From positions 47,832,412 to 47,896,411 of the forward strand of contig OW799234.1 of the NCBI GenBank assembly GCA_941918925.1: DNA of 64,000 bases. The letters run 5' to 3'. The notes under the pieces are model-generated. The model saw nothing but the letters and a program-made list of their open reading frames with translations, had not been told where the DNA came from and did no database searches. The position numbers and the translations under genes were made by a program. The DNA comes from Phyto melanocephala. Lineage: Eukaryota; Arthropoda; Insecta; Diptera; Rhinophoridae. Positions 11,651 through 24,769 of this stretch are shown piece by piece. Within the stretch, counting starts at the first letter, position 1, and each line of letters opens with the position of its first letter.

Positions 11651-14600
11651 AGATTTTTTTATTAATATTTACAGAAGTAAGTAATACATTTTGTGAGATC
11701 ATTTGTATCTATATTTGGCTTAACTTGATAGTTGTGAGCCAGATTGGCATTTTAAAGCTCATTTTGATTAAATTTACTTTTAAGTAAAATACAAAAAATA
11801 ACGATAAATACTAAATCTTTTTGACAATAAATTAATAATAAGTTTTAAAGGAATTTAATGGAATTCATTCACTAAAAGTCTTCTGTACTTTAAACAAATT
11901 TCCAAATATTTGTAAAAACTATATATATTATCATTGTTATCTAGTATATTTATTACTTCGTTGATATCCAAAAGGGTTTTACTTTAAATCTTTAACCAGA
12001 AACTCATTAAAAATAGGACAAACTCCAAATAAATATTAAAGATAATACGAAAAATGCTCTAAATTGGTTCCATTATTTTAAAACTGAAAGCGGATGTAAT
12101 TTAAGTGACATTATTTTTCATACTTAGCGGAAGAAAATCCATTTCGCATATTTTATAATCTACATTAATAAATTAAGCTTTTATTCTAAATGTTGGCTTT
12201 TAGCCCACCCTGTCTATATATTTTAAATATATCAAATATATTTTTCCTGGCTATTTCGAGCACTTTTTTAAGATTGACTTGAGATATTGTTTATATATTT
12301 TTAAAGACAAAACTTGAAAGAAAAGTTTTCATAGAAATATCAATTCTAGAAAGTTAAATCAGCGCTGTGCTAAAATATATGCTCATAGTTTAAGAATAAA
12401 TCTATAATCAGACTCATAAAAGAAAATAAAAATAAATATAAAAAATCCAACTTTTGTAGGCTAGAAATAATAAATAAAAAATTCTTGTTCATATTGATCA
12501 AAACAAACAAAAATTATTTCGCATAAATATTAAGTCTACCGTCTGAACCTTGGTTAATTTAAATGCATTTTATATATGTGAACTGACCTATTAATTTCGA
12601 ACAAAATTGTTCTTAATTTTCTAACTGAGAATTTTCAGCAGCACATTTTACTTATTTATAAAACTATTTGGTAGAAAATATAAGTTGCTTTAATAAATAC
12701 ATTTAATAACCTGACAACCTTTCCAAATTAGTTTAGATTTGTTGGAAAAAAATTAAAACTAAATCATTTCAACCCAATAGATTTTCAAAAAAATTATTTT
12801 TCTCATTCTCACAAGAAAACGAATGTCAACATAATAAAAAAAAAACAACGGTTTCGATGGAACACATTAAAAAACGGGTTTTGTTTAAAAATATTTTTAG
12901 ATGTTTTTTTTAGCCTGAATTAAAAGCGGAGTAATAAGAAATTCTACATACATAAAAAACATATATAAGATGTCGAAATATTCTGTGAATACTTTATGGA
13001 AGAAATAATTTAACTTTTGACTTTAAGGACTTCCAATGACAATAAGGCTTCTATGTAAAGGCCTTTAAGCAAAGGCTTCTATTAAAATGTTTTTGAACAT
13101 ATGCAGTGGTCTTTATGTAGAAAACTCTAAAAAGCGTCTACGTTAAAGTTGTAGTCATTAGTAAAACAAAAACAAATTTTTAACGTTTCCTGCAGTAATT
13201 TTAAACCAAAATATTTACACTTTTGATAGATACATACAAACAACTATTCACCAATGAACAGCATTACGTAAACAACAATTTTTTTAACACACTTTGTATA
13301 CATTAATTAACGATAACGATACTTGACCTTATTTAAGTTTTTTATTTTACCATTTTATACCATCCAACATAAGTGACTTATTTTACCATTTCGCTTGTAA
13401 TTTATACAATGAATATTCACAATGTATATTTATTTTGAATCTTTATAAATAGCGGACTTGATTGAGAGATACTTATATGTCTTTGAAATCAACTCATTAG
13501 AAGTATCAATATCACAAAGGGATCAGTCATGGACCCAAGTGTGATGGTCGTTAAGGTCAACAGCCCGTTTAACCTTATACCGAAGCATATTTTACGTAAG
13601 GACTCCTAATAAGTACTTATTTCCAATATATATTACAAATAATTTCAATACTAAAAATCCACTTAATTTATTTACAAACTGCTGAATGTTAAGCATAAGA
13701 CACGTCTAGCTCTATTTTAACTTGAAAACCATTATGTTTTCTACCCCACTTAAACCAGAGATGTGTTCTTTTTTTCTTGTGGCATTTTTTAAAGGTAATA
13801 TTTGTAAATGATTTTAAGTCATACGAGTTAGTAGGTATGTGGCTTTCAACTTTTTTAAATTGGTCGACTAATAATAATTTAATATTGCCCACAAATACCA
13901 ACTTTGGTTAGGGTATTTAAAATTCGCTATAGCCAAATATATACGAGTTTTTTTTATGGTCGTATGTAAACATTATAAATTTCAAACAAACAAAGAATGA
14001 AAACAATACTCAAAACACTAAATAACACAATTGCCTTCATTTTTAATGATGATAATAAAGCTTTAAAATAAAATTAAAATAAAAAAATAGCCTTGGTTGC
14101 GTAATTGTTTAATGAAAAAAAAAAATGATTTTAACTTCTGAGGCATGATTTAAAAATAATTTCATTTTAAAGTAATTTTTTTTTACATATTCCTTATTTT
14201 ACTATGAGAACATAAATGTGTGCACAAAATCATTAAAAATTTATAAAAATTTTGTAGCATTTAAATGACTCCAGACTATAAAATAATAACCTGCGAATAC
14301 AATGTACCAGCCGCTTAACTGCACTAATAGGAGTTGGGCCATAAACAATGTAACGACACACAGTAGAATGCAGGAGATCTATAAATTTCAGTCGTGCAGT
14401 TGAACAAAAAAAATAAATAAATAAAAACCGTATAAGACCAAGGTTAACAAATAACCGAATTCTACGCCATACACGTATAAAACTGAAAACTTTAAATTCT
14501 TTATAACTTCTTTATTCCCAAAGAAGTCAGTGGGGAAACAAACAAACTTTGTACGAGCAAGTATTCATTCATTCGTTGTATTTGTAGTTCGAAATTTAGT

Positions 14601-15971
14601 ATTTTTGTTGTAGGACGGAGCAACAAAAGATTAAATTGAGAGGCAAAAACAAAGAATAAATAAAGAAAGAAGTTGCAGCCAAGAAAAAAGAAGATACACA
14701 TGCAAATAATCGCATGTGCATTACAAACTCTGGAATACACTTAACCAAATTCCCTGCAAAAAAATAATTATTTAAAATTTTCCTAAATTTTTTTAAAAAT
14801 CCTTAACAATTTTTTCTACCAAAGTTTTCAAAAAAAAAAAATAAAAATAAAACCCGTTAACATTTTTTCAGTGAAAAATTGTTCATCACATTTGAAATGC
14901 AAAAAAATACATTAAAAAAAGTTCTATAAGAAAAATTTATAAAAATCTTTTTCAAAACATTAACATATTGAAATAGTTTTTTATAAAAATAATTAACAGA
15001 AAATTTACCATTTGTACCAAGTTTTTTTTATATCAAAAACAATAAAGCCTATAGGCAACAATCGGTTATAAGTTTTTAAAACAAAATAAATTTCTCTTTG
15101 AAAAAAGTTAAACAGAAGCTTGTGAGCAGGATTATAACTTCATGCAAATACCTGTTTCTCCTTTAAGTCTAAGATCAACAACTGCATTATATCTTTGCGA
15201 ATCAAATACTAAATGTTAAAATGACATCGATTCATTAGTGCATATTTTTGCTTTAAGCACATGACACCATCGCATATTTTTAATTTACACAGGGTAGACC
15301 AAAAGTCGCGCCTGCATATAAAAAATTTTTAGTGATAGAATTTTATTTTTCTTAATTTTACTGAACAAATTATCCTAATTTTTGGCCCATCCTGTATAAT
15401 ATTAATATTTATTTAATTTAAAAAAATCGTGTTTGTAGTTAAATTATTGCTATTTTATATCATAAAACATATTGTTCTATCGAAGATATACAAAAATATT
15501 TTTATATTTGCATAAATAAAAGATAATTTGCATCTTCGTTTATTTAAAACAATATAAAACCGCCCGCATTTATGGTTGTTATGTTAGTCAAAATAATTTT
15601 CATTCTTCCTTCTGGCATAAGTAAGCATTAGAGTAACCGGATCACATATAGGGGGAACAATTTTCGGAACCTAATTAATCTGGACCTCACAAAACAATTT
15701 TCCTCTCCTTAATTCTCCATTGAGCTCGATTAAACGAAGTCAAACCGTGCCGCTTGTCTCTCAAAGTTTTTAAAACTCCAAATTCTTGGCCATAAAGCTG
15801 ACAAATGGAGCCATAACTCCAGAAATGTATATAATAAAAACACGCTTAAAGTCTCAAAAAGAAGCGATTTTTGTTCCTAAGAGTTTAAACGCTATACATA
15901 ATTGTTGTTGTTTTAAATCAAACAGAGTTACAACAGCCTTTGGCCCTAAAAACGCGACTAGGAACCACTAA
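11651..15971. other. 4.3-kb AT-rich stretch without recognised genes
   Basis: I find no transposon protein, host exon or structural RNA here. The open frames at 13689-13901 and 14501-14740 have no motif I know. A small, less AT-rich patch at 15640-15970 is also unassigned. Confidence 0.5.
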
Positions 15972-15998
15972 GTGCCCCTCTTGTATTAAAAGGGGCAT
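15972..15998. repeat. Short perfect hairpin
   Basis: TGCCCCT ... AGGGGCA with a 10-11 nt AT-rich loop, then a T run. Isolated and of no known function. A chance origin is possible. Confidence 0.4.
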
Positions 15999-16036
15999 TT
16001 TTACATATAACTCTTCTTGTAGCGCCACTGCTGAAT

Positions 16037-17617
16037 CGAATTCTGAATCGGGGTTTGATTTGATGACGATCTAGCTATGTCCGTCCGTCTCTTGAAAGCA
16101 GGGGCCAAAATTTTGCCAGAATCTTTCTTATAGACAAGGTTTGTTTGGTATTGAAAATGGGCAAAATCGGAATATTAGTAAGAGAGTTATAGCTCGTAAA
16201 GCAAGAGTAGGTCGAAAAAACCGTGTCCTTCGAACATCGAACAAAATAGAATTGTGTCCAAATGAATTAACGTAGAGTTTTGAAACTTCGAATATATCAA
16301 GTCAAAACAATATTTCTCCTCAAAAATTTCTTAAATCTATGCATTAGGAAAGGAGTTATCGATCAAAATGTACGAAAATTTATACCGCACAGTGTATTTT
16401 TCGGTATATTTAAAAACAAAAACGTCATAAAAGCAACAAAATTAGATGTACTACTCTGAAATTTTGCACACATGGCTTTTTGGTCAAATTCTTTGTTCTA
16501 ACGGAAAATAAATGTGATACGCCCACCTCCCATATAACGTCTTACCTCAAATTCATATAATTTCTCTACGAATAAAGATTTTAGAATAATAAAGGACTAT
16601 ATTGAAACATCTAAGTTGCATTCATTATTAAAAATAATTTCGACACGCCAACTATTACGCCCACTTTTAACGTTATCCACTGTTAATGAAATTTAGAAGC
16701 TCATAAAACCGACCAAATTAGAGCTACGATGATGAAATTTGCAACAGACATCCTTCTAGTCAATGTCATTGTCATGCCGGTGACACGCCTGCTTTAACGC
16801 CTACCTCCTATATACCAGTTTATCTCAAATTCATATAATATCCCTATGAATAAAAATTTTGGAATAATAAAGACTATATTGAAACATCGTAGTTGCATTC
16901 ATTAGTAGAACAACTTCAACACGCCCACTATAACGCCCACTTTCATTGAAAGACTAAATTTACGAAAACATTTTACTAGCAAATCGAAGTTATACAAAGA
17001 AAGTGATACATATTTTAGTATAAAGAGATTATTGCATAGCGATTACTGTTAATAACGAACAAATACATTTTGTGCTATAAATTGGGTTATTTCCCGGGAA
17101 TTTGAGTTATTTAATCTTCCCGATTTCCCGGGATTAGTTTTCGGGATACCGGAAAATAAAAAAGGTGGCTACGATTCGAAAGCAGATGTTTATATTGTTT
17201 ATATTGAATTTGAATTCTAGTGATTTTATTTTTAATCTCATAGCTGAAGTACCTGTATTTTTGTTTTTTTGTGCTCATATGTATTTGATCTCGTATCTAG
17301 AGAATAATATTTTTTTAATAAAAAATATTTTTACTCAATTTTTATTTAAAATTCAAGTTTCTTTATTGATTTTTATAGTTTTGAAGTCTTTTACATTATA
17401 AACTATTTTATGCTTTTTAATAAAAAGTTTTTTTTTAATTAAAAACAAATTTACTTTTTATTTGTTTTGCTGCGGGATCCCGGGATATTAAAAAATAAAT
17501 CTCGCATTCCCGGGAAACAAAAGTTTTCGTGAAAAAAACCCTAGCAACAAAAGAACGGAAAACTGGTGGTGGGTATAAAATATTCGACCCAGCCGAATAT
17601 AGTTCTCTTACTTGTTA
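16037..17617 (-). mobile_element. DINE-1-like element, family 1, copy 2 (inverted, interrupted)
   Basis: In inverse orientation it runs from GAATCGGGGTTTGATTTGAT and TCTAGCTATGTCCGTCCG at the low end to GGTGGTGGGTATAAAATATT, CAGCCGAAT and CTCTTACTTGTT at 17617. It is the same family as 8627-10505. The outer 3' end (the CCACC hairpin) is lost. Units with CGCCCACTTTTAACG recur internally. A second element (17082-17543) sits inside its 5' part. Confidence 0.78.
17082..17543. mobile_element. CCCGGGA-rich element nested in the DINE copy
   Basis: It begins GGGTTATTTCCCGGGAA and ends inverted as TTCCCGGGAAAC...GTTTTTTTC-AGGG (AGGGTTTTTTTC...TTTCCCGGGAAT on the minus strand). Further CCCGGGAT blocks lie inside both ends, and the centre (17165-17460) is almost pure A+T. 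Comparison with the DINE copy at 8627 shows that this segment is extra. The termini look hAT-like, but I cannot fix an 8-bp duplication. The 78-codon Phe/Leu/Ile frame in the centre is compositional noise. Confidence 0.6.
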
Positions 17618-20600
17618 ATACTAGAAACGCACTTAGTGGCACCAGCTCACGTCTTTTGAGTCAAGACTGTTATAACTCTGATTGACTTAATAAAACAACG
17701 ATTGTGTATAGAATATAAATTTAGAAGAACAACATTCGCTTGATTTTGAGATATAAGGCTTTGTGGGGTCCAGACAAACTAAATTCCGATTTGTTGCGGT
17801 CAACCTAGTGAACATGCACTTGTTATTCACTTTCAAATATTTTAAATTCTTTTAATTTCTTCTATTTTCTCTTGGAAATTATATATTTTCGACCAAATGT
17901 TGTCCGAGGATTTTCCTATTGAAAATCAGTTACGTGAGAAAGTAATTTTAACCAAAAAATCAAATTTTACGGTTAAGGAACTTATTGAAATAAGTGTTAG
18001 TTTTATATAAAATATAAAGCTTTATCAGCATTTGCAAAAAATCTTAGTTCAATGAATCGAATACCGACAAAGATATTGACAAAAACAATATCAAAAAATA
18101 TGTCAATTTAAAGTCTAGAATATCGATTTCCAAAATAAGTTTATGTCTTAGTTGCACCATATTTTTGTTAGTTATGATCATGAATCTGTCAGTGTTGACA
18201 AAAAGGGAGTACTGCGTAAGGCGATAAAATCTAAAATTCATATAATCACATCACTGCAATTCCGGAAATCTACCCTCAGTGCAGTTCTTATGAATTTGTA
18301 TTTCTTACAATTTCTTTCAATTATTAAACAAACGGTTAATTTTTGCAAAAGATAAGTATCTAAATTCGTTTTTTCATATTTTTGTTTAATATATAAATAC
18401 GTGTAAATATGTATATCACACGTAAAGTTTTCGGACCTCATTTAAAAAAAAACACTATGTTTATATCCAAAATAAATCTGTTTAAACAAATACCTGTCAT
18501 TCCAAAAATATGTCAGTATAATTGTACCACACACAGTCAAACAAAAATCACATAAAAATTTTAAAATATTCATACGTACCTTCAGCAGAATGGAGAAAAA
18601 AATACACATAAACATTAAAAAAAAACCATCCATTGTATATGTAGTTTATGCTGCATAAACAGGAAATATTTGTTTTTACCACTACCACACGATCTGAACT
18701 CGCAATGCACCAAAAATAAAATATAAAACTACGACAACATGCACTAACACCGTTGAAAACACCAACACTAATTCTAAAAACACCAACACAAGTACACGGT
18801 TCCATGAAACGCCAACGACAAACAACAGCAAGAACGACACTTAAATAACGCAGTACTTATGAGCATAAACACCTTAACAGATTTATAGTTGTTATTGTAG
18901 TTTTTGCTATTTCTGTATTTTTAACATCAATTGGCAAAACACTATTTTACAATAAACGTACAGGCGATCCGGATAAAAATATTCAAATCCCAACATACCA
19001 GAGACGAATTATTTTGCAGTCACACAAAAGGTATAGAAATGTGTGATGGGGTTTAACAAAAACCTCGCAAACATTAGAGTACAATTTTATGCAGACGTAG
19101 AAGCGCTTAAGTATATGTATTTAAATTAAACACATTTTGTGATTTAAATGCATATCCGGTTTCCGGCCAAATATTTACTCAACAACCCGCACAATATTTA
19201 ACATTGTGTGTTTTTCGTTCGTTCGTTTGCTTATTAATTTTTTCTAATGTCATTAGCAATCAAATTAAATAGCCGCAAAACACCATCCACACATTCTTAG
19301 ATCTAACCACTGTTATTAGGTAAACTATTCACAAAACTTATTAAAGCAAATTAGTGCCACACAATGAATTTGGCAATAGTGATTAAAACCACCTTAATAG
19401 AAATGTTTGCTTAACATCCATAAAAGTTTATACAAACATTTAGATTAAAGGGCAGAGATCGCGCGCGATTTTTATTTTTGGTTTTTCTACCGAATGCGAT
19501 TTTTAATGGCGGTAACAAACATTTTCATTGTGCCCATTCATCTTGATTGAACATTACGTTTTCTTTAATTGATTTCATTTCCACTTTCACATTAATAAGC
19601 CACATAAATATTTGTCGTATTTCCTTAATGCTTAAATATAATTCTTTCATTCGAGGATATTAATTTTTTTTATTTTCCATTGCACTTAAGTACGTACAAA
19701 TATTTTATTTTAAAAAACCTGTTTTCTTTTGAACTTTATGTAGGATTTTCTTTATGACAGATTTTATTTGATTTTTAGGTTATTTTTTTTGTTGGTACAA
19801 AAACGTCCTTACGTTAAGCAAACCGTTTTAAAACTAAACACTTGTTATCCTGATATTTTATATCGTCATATAAAATGTTCGTTTATCGTTTGCTTCTTTT
19901 TTTATTTCCTTCACTTTTTACGACTATCCAATCGTCTGTGAAATTGAAATTAAATGAACGCCTGCGCAGAAAGAAATTTGCTCATAGCAGAAATTCACCA
20001 CAATATTTTTGTTAAGTTTATGATTTTACTGAATGTGATTCTCTGTTTATACTGTTTGGATATTTTCTCCACATCTTTTTTGTTTACGAAGAACATGTGC
20101 GTTTTCCAATACATTTTTTTTATTTTTGGAAATCTGGAAATCTATGAAATCAGCGGCAGCTATATATGTGCGGCAAAATATTATTTACTATAAAAACATG
20201 TAAATATATGTGTGTAACGTAAGTTCAAAGTTCTAGTAAATAAATTTTGAGGTTATGGCATTTAATCTAATTTTGAAAAGGATAAAGTATATATTTTATG
20301 TATGTATATGGTTGAACCACCGCCACAGACTAGGCCATAAACTTTTTCTTGTTTTCAAAGGTTTTTATACAGCAGCCACTAAGGTCTACCAACAATATCT
20401 GGTTTTGGAATGTAACTAAATACAAAACATTAGAAAAAGTTGTAACCATTATACTGACTTAGATTTCGAATAATTTTATTTAAATTACAGTAAATTTAAT
20501 TAATAAGAAAAAAAGTTCAAATTTTACAGTTAATATAGATATAGAAAATTAAAATTCTCAATTTTGAACCGTTATTTTTAATGCATCGATCCAGAAAACC

Positions 20601-20749
20601 ATTGAAAACAATTCTTAATTGGTCCAAAAATAAACAATAAGTAGTAGGTATGTGTAAGTGCAATATTGCAAAGTAAGAAAACAACACGCTTGTTGGGCTC
20701 ACCTGAAAACTTGGTAAAAGATATATAATGGGTTAAATCGGTCTATTAG
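17618..20749. other. AT-rich stretch without recognised genes
   Basis: Nothing recognised. There is an ACACCAACAC-rich patch at 18740-18800 and an isolated ATCGCGCGCGAT palindrome at 19458. Open frames of 60-85 codons on both strands overlap each other and look like noise. Confidence 0.5.
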
Positions 20750-21400
20750 AATGAGATGTGTAGCTTTAATTGCAAGAGTAGGTCATAAAAAAAAATCTTT
20801 TGGCCATCGAAGAAATTGCGATTGCGGGAGTATATCTCTCAAGTTAAACGTCATAAAACTGAGATAATTAGATGTTCGACTCTGAAATTTTGCAAATATA
20901 TCTACTTGGTTAATATTTTTGAAAAAACGGAAAATACAACTGACACGGTCACGTTAATGCACTTCTCTCGCATATGACATAGACTACTACTAAAAAATTC
21001 AAAAACTCATAAAACCGACAGTAATAGATGAGCCCTTTTAAAATGAGTGGCTTTTTAGACAATGTTATTATAACACAAGAATATAAGGGTTACGTGCACA
21101 TCTCTCTTATAACGATTTATCTTAAAGTTATAGAATTTCTAACTGTACAAAGATTTTTAAAGAATTATGGATTTTACAATGCAATACCAAAGTTGAATTC
21201 ATTAGTAAATAGAAAGTAAAAACTAAAAGTTCATAAAACCAACAGAATTAGATGTTCGACGCTAAAAATTCCAACATGTAGCTTTGTTATTGTTATGTCA
21301 GAAATAAAGATGTCTGACTACTTTAACACCCACTTTCTCATCTACAGTATTTCTATTTAATCTGTATATAAAAAGTTTTCCAATAAGAGTGATACGATTT
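20750..21400 (-). mobile_element. Decayed DINE-1-like fragment, family 1
   Basis: Blocks GCAAGAGTAGGTC, AAACGTCATAAAACTGAG, ATTAGATGTTCGACTCTGAA and ATTTTGCAAATATATCTA occur in the same order as in the inverted copy at 16180-16480, but diverged and without terminal hairpins. The 63-codon frame at 21028 is inside it and is not a gene. Confidence 0.6.
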
Positions 21401-22625
21401 CTCAAAAACGGCACACTTAATGTTAAGGAAATTCAAAATTTTTTTATTTAATGTGAAGTACAATTGATACAATTTAGTTCTAAATAAAAAGTCATTTAAA
21501 TGGCCTTCACGACTTCTTCTGCTGGAACGAATTCAATGAACTTAATTTTCGAGAGCGAAATTTGCATATCAAATATCATGAAAACTTAAACCATAATATT
21601 TTTAATCAACTTTAACAACGCACAGGCAAATAATTTGAAATCTAAAGAAAATTATTTTATATATTTTCTCACTTTTTTATGGTTGTTTAATCATAAATTT
21701 CCCCGTTCTAAATTCACTACAACAGTCCAAAGTTTTTAACAGCAAGTTTAGTTTTGAAATATAAATATTAAAAGCTTGTTTTTTCTATCCCTTTCGAAAT
21801 TGTGACATTATTTTTATTGCAACATGTTAAATTGTCCAACATGCTTAAAATTAATAAAATTAAAATCTTTTTAAATTTCGCATTTCATGAGTATGTGTAC
21901 AAGCAAATAAGTACGTGTATATGTATGTTAAAAAAAACTTTACTTTTTCAATTATAAAATATAAACATAAAGCAAGTGGATTTTTAGTCTAGGACACTTT
22001 GACTGTATGACTGCATTAGTGTAAGTGTGTTTGTGGTCATTATAATTGTTGACTTTCACTTAAGTGATAATGAAATTTTTAATTTCTATTTTGCTTTCTG
22101 TTCCTTTTAAAATTGTGTTAATTAAATGATAATTTTTTTTGTCTTTCAAAAAAAGTACTTAACTGTGTTTTAAGTGTTAAAATTTCATTATATATATGTA
22201 TATGTATATATGTATGTATGTGTGTATATATGTAATGTAAATTCTGCATGAGTACGAAAATTTAAATGTGAATATACTTGAAAACATTATGCATGTACGG
22301 GTATTAGTATGTTCACTTTACTATAACTTATTAATTCATATATTTTTATATGGCATTGTTGGTACAACAGCCGCAACAATAACAAAAAAGACCAAAGTAA
22401 ACACTTCATTTCGTAGTGAATCAAACAGAGAGAACATTAAAGTGTACTACCCTAGAGAGAAAAAAGTGTGCCATACACCTTCGAATTAAGAGCTTATTTT
22501 GCCGACTATAGGAAGATTGTCTTTTTAAGGTTTTCGCCATATCTTCGGTATTTACAGTCTGATCGTAAAGTTTTTGTCTCGAGAAGAATATTATTTTTCT
22601 TTAGAGGTCATGTAAATCAAGTGCG
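21401..22625. other. AT-rich stretch with a TATG/TGTA microsatellite
   Basis: No gene recognised. Alternating TATATATG/TGTATG runs lie at about 22188-22240. The 73-codon frame at 22268 has no known motif. Confidence 0.5.
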
Positions 22626-22634
22626 CCGTTCTAG

Positions 22635-22659
22635 TAGGTTAGGTTAGGTTAGGTTAGGT
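22635..22659. repeat. (TAGGT)5 tail of the LINE
   Basis: Five perfect TAGGT units directly after the left target-site duplication. The sequence equals the TTAGG telomere repeat of most insects, but here it is the 3' tail of an interstitial retrotransposon. Diptera lack TTAGG telomeres. Confidence 0.9.
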
Positions 22660-23533
22660 TAGATCCGGCAGCCGCCCGAAGGCATAGCTCACTTGGGTCC
22701 TCCGAGGGTCCCGTTGTGATACCGTAGGCACCATCGCCCGTTCGTCTATGTCCTCTCGCCGTCGTTCCTCAGCCATCCTGTCCTGTTCACGAAGGTATGG
22801 ATTTTTCCCAGTTCAACTGCGGAAAGACAAGTTTTACTTACAAGTATTCGTTTACCTAGAATCTGGCGTCTCAGGTCCCCGAATGCAGGACAATCGCAGA
22901 GAAGATGTTCAGTCGTCTTCTCCTCTTCCTCGTTATCGCAACTTCTGCAGAAGTCGTTGTAAGGGATATTCAGCCTTCTTGCATGCGAACCTATAGGCCA
23001 GTGTGCGGTAATGACCGCTATGAGGTTCCTAAGGTGGATTCGGGGCATATTCACTGCATATTGCGTCCTTTGCACATCCACGTCAGGCCAGATCATTCTG
23101 GTTTCCAAACAAGTGGGTTCTCTCACCCATCTTTCTTTGGCATCCAAATATAGCTATTTACCCTTCGATAAAGGAATACCCAAAGCACATCTGGATTCAA
23201 CCGAATCTAAGGTGGTACCGGCTTTTGCAAGTGCATCAGCTCTATTATTACCATCAATATCCCCATGTCCTGGAACCCACACAAGGGTAACCGTCGAATG
23301 TGTCGCTATCTCCTCAAGAGACACCCGGCATTCCTGGGCAATTTTCGATGTGCTGTACATACTCTCAAGGGACCTAATAGCCGCCTTGCTGTCAGTAAAT
23401 ATATAAATATCCCTGCCAGATATTTCATTATACTGAATCTGCTCCACGGCTGTCTTAATAGCTATTAATTTGGCCTGTATCACGCTACAATAATCCGGTA
23501 GCCTAAGGGACAATTCCAAACCCAACTGGATCC
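22636..23533 (-). mobile_element. 5'-truncated R1/LOA-type LINE insertion with target-site duplication
   Basis: The insertion is bounded by a 10-bp direct repeat CCGTTCTAGT at 22626-22635 and 23534-23543, a target-site duplication left by target-primed reverse transcription. On the minus strand it carries the 3' part of the ORF (RNase H and zinc knuckle) and a GC-rich 3' UTR. Its tail is five CCTAA-type units (five TAGGT units read on the plus strand, 22635-22659). It is much less AT-rich than its surroundings. The intact duplication implies a fairly recent event compared with other fossils here. Confidence 0.88.
22746..23525 (-). pseudogene. LINE ORF2 C-terminus: RNase H and CX2CX10HX2C knuckle
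   Basis: One frame runs from 23525 to 22746, interrupted only by a TAG at 23154-23156. The first part is RNase H, which removes RNA from the RNA-DNA hybrid: CSVIQAKLIAI, FTDSKAAIRSL, VTLVWVPGHGDIDGNNRADA. The catalytic Glu expected in QAE is Lys here (QAK), and the initial YTDGS strand is lost by truncation. After the stop come ITAHWPIGSHARRLNIPYND and the knuckle CRSC...H..C of R1/LOA/I-group elements. It resembles the ORF at 28017-28844 but is clearly a different subfamily. Inactive by truncation, a nonsense codon and the E-to-K change. Antisense frames in the same interval are shadows. Confidence 0.85.
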
Positions 23534-23543
23534 CCGTTCTAGT

Positions 23544-24591
23544 ATTCCTCTACTAGACCTCAGTTGCTACCATCCTAATGTGTCAGCCTAATATACAATC
23601 TTACTTAATATCAAGAAATTAAAATCTATATTTTTGCTATTAAAATATTGCAATTAATAGCATGATCTTTTTTACTTCTTTATTGTCAAACGTAGTCATC
23701 TATAGACAAAAAATATATCACACTTTAAGATCCGAATGTAAGTGCCGAAAGATATATCGAAATAAGCGACCCCACGTTCAGAAATAACTTACATTTTTTT
23801 CTTCGAATGTTCTTACAAAAATATTTTATGTCAGACTATGGACAGTTTTTTTTTCTATTTTGCCTGTGAATTCTATAGAGCATATTACTCTGACACACTC
23901 TTACTTAGAAACATTTAATATTTTTAAGTACAACAACGACAGTAAAACCAGCAGCAACTACTTCTGCATACAATTTCCACACAAAATTACGTAAAATGTG
24001 AAAATATTTTTTCAAGTTTTAGTCAAACACACTTCAATCCCGTAAAAATGTTTTTTCCATCCTCCTGGCTCCGTAAATAACAAAACTTAAACACACATAG
24101 ACTTTTTTATGATTATTTAAATAACAAAAATTTTAAAGGAGAAATAAAACATGAGGAGAGAACGTTGCATATGTATGTAAGTCGAATCAGTGGTAGTGAC
24201 CAATATGTAAAAGCAAACAAATCCATTTAGCTGCCAATTTCAGTAAATGGTTACATAGTATTTTACTAATACGACTTCTAACAAAACAAATTCACAACGT
24301 TATATTCGCATACACCCAAAAAATAGGCAATCAAATTCATTGCCAATCGCATGGTTCAGTTTTTGCAATCGCACATTTCCTTTGTAATTTGAAAAATTCA
24401 ATTGCTAAATCACAACTTCTTAGTGCCGACTACTTATATTCCGAAAAGAAATCCTGTAAATACAACCATTCAATTCTTCAATCACCACTTACTATGCGAT
24501 TCACATCCGATATGGATTTCTCTGTACAAAAAATGATAAAGAATCTTAAGAAGAAAACAGTCGGTCTGAATTTTTATTTTAAACTAGCTTG
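23544..24591. other. AT-rich stretch without recognised genes
   Basis: Nothing recognised. The 107-codon frame starting at 24389 runs into the dispersed repeat at 24592 and is not convincing as a gene. Confidence 0.45.
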
Positions 24592-24693
24592 TGCCCGCGA
24601 CTTCGTCTGCGTAGTTATCGGGATAAAAGGTAGACTTAGTATTAACCTAGATTGTTATTTGTATGTTTGGCACATTTATTATATTAGTAGGAT
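24592..24693 (+). mobile_element. Short SINE/RTE-like repeat, copy 1 (internally deleted)
   Basis: Starts CTAGCTTGTGCCCGCGACTT and ends TTATTATATTAGTAGGAT, the hallmark ends of a widespread insect dispersed repeat whose tail is shared with RTE-type LINEs and SINEs. The middle part present in copy 2 (GTTCAGCCGTTTTTGCGTGA) is missing here. Confidence 0.6.
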
Positions 24694-24769
24694 TATTAAT
24701 TTGAAAATTTAGATTTGAAAATATGAAAGAAAAGTCGAAACAAAAATAAAAATATTTACAACAAAACAA

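Noticed and set aside
22635..22659. Interstitial telomere
   Set aside because: Only five units, placed exactly at the 3' end of a LINE and next to its target duplication. Flies do not use TTAGG telomeres.
23011..23406. 131-codon plus-strand frame
   Set aside because: Antisense of the RNase H/zinc-knuckle ORF, which has clear motifs on the minus strand.
24389..24712. 107-codon frame as a possible gene
   Set aside because: Its 3' third is the CTAGCTTGTGCCCGCGACTT dispersed repeat; the rest shows no motif.
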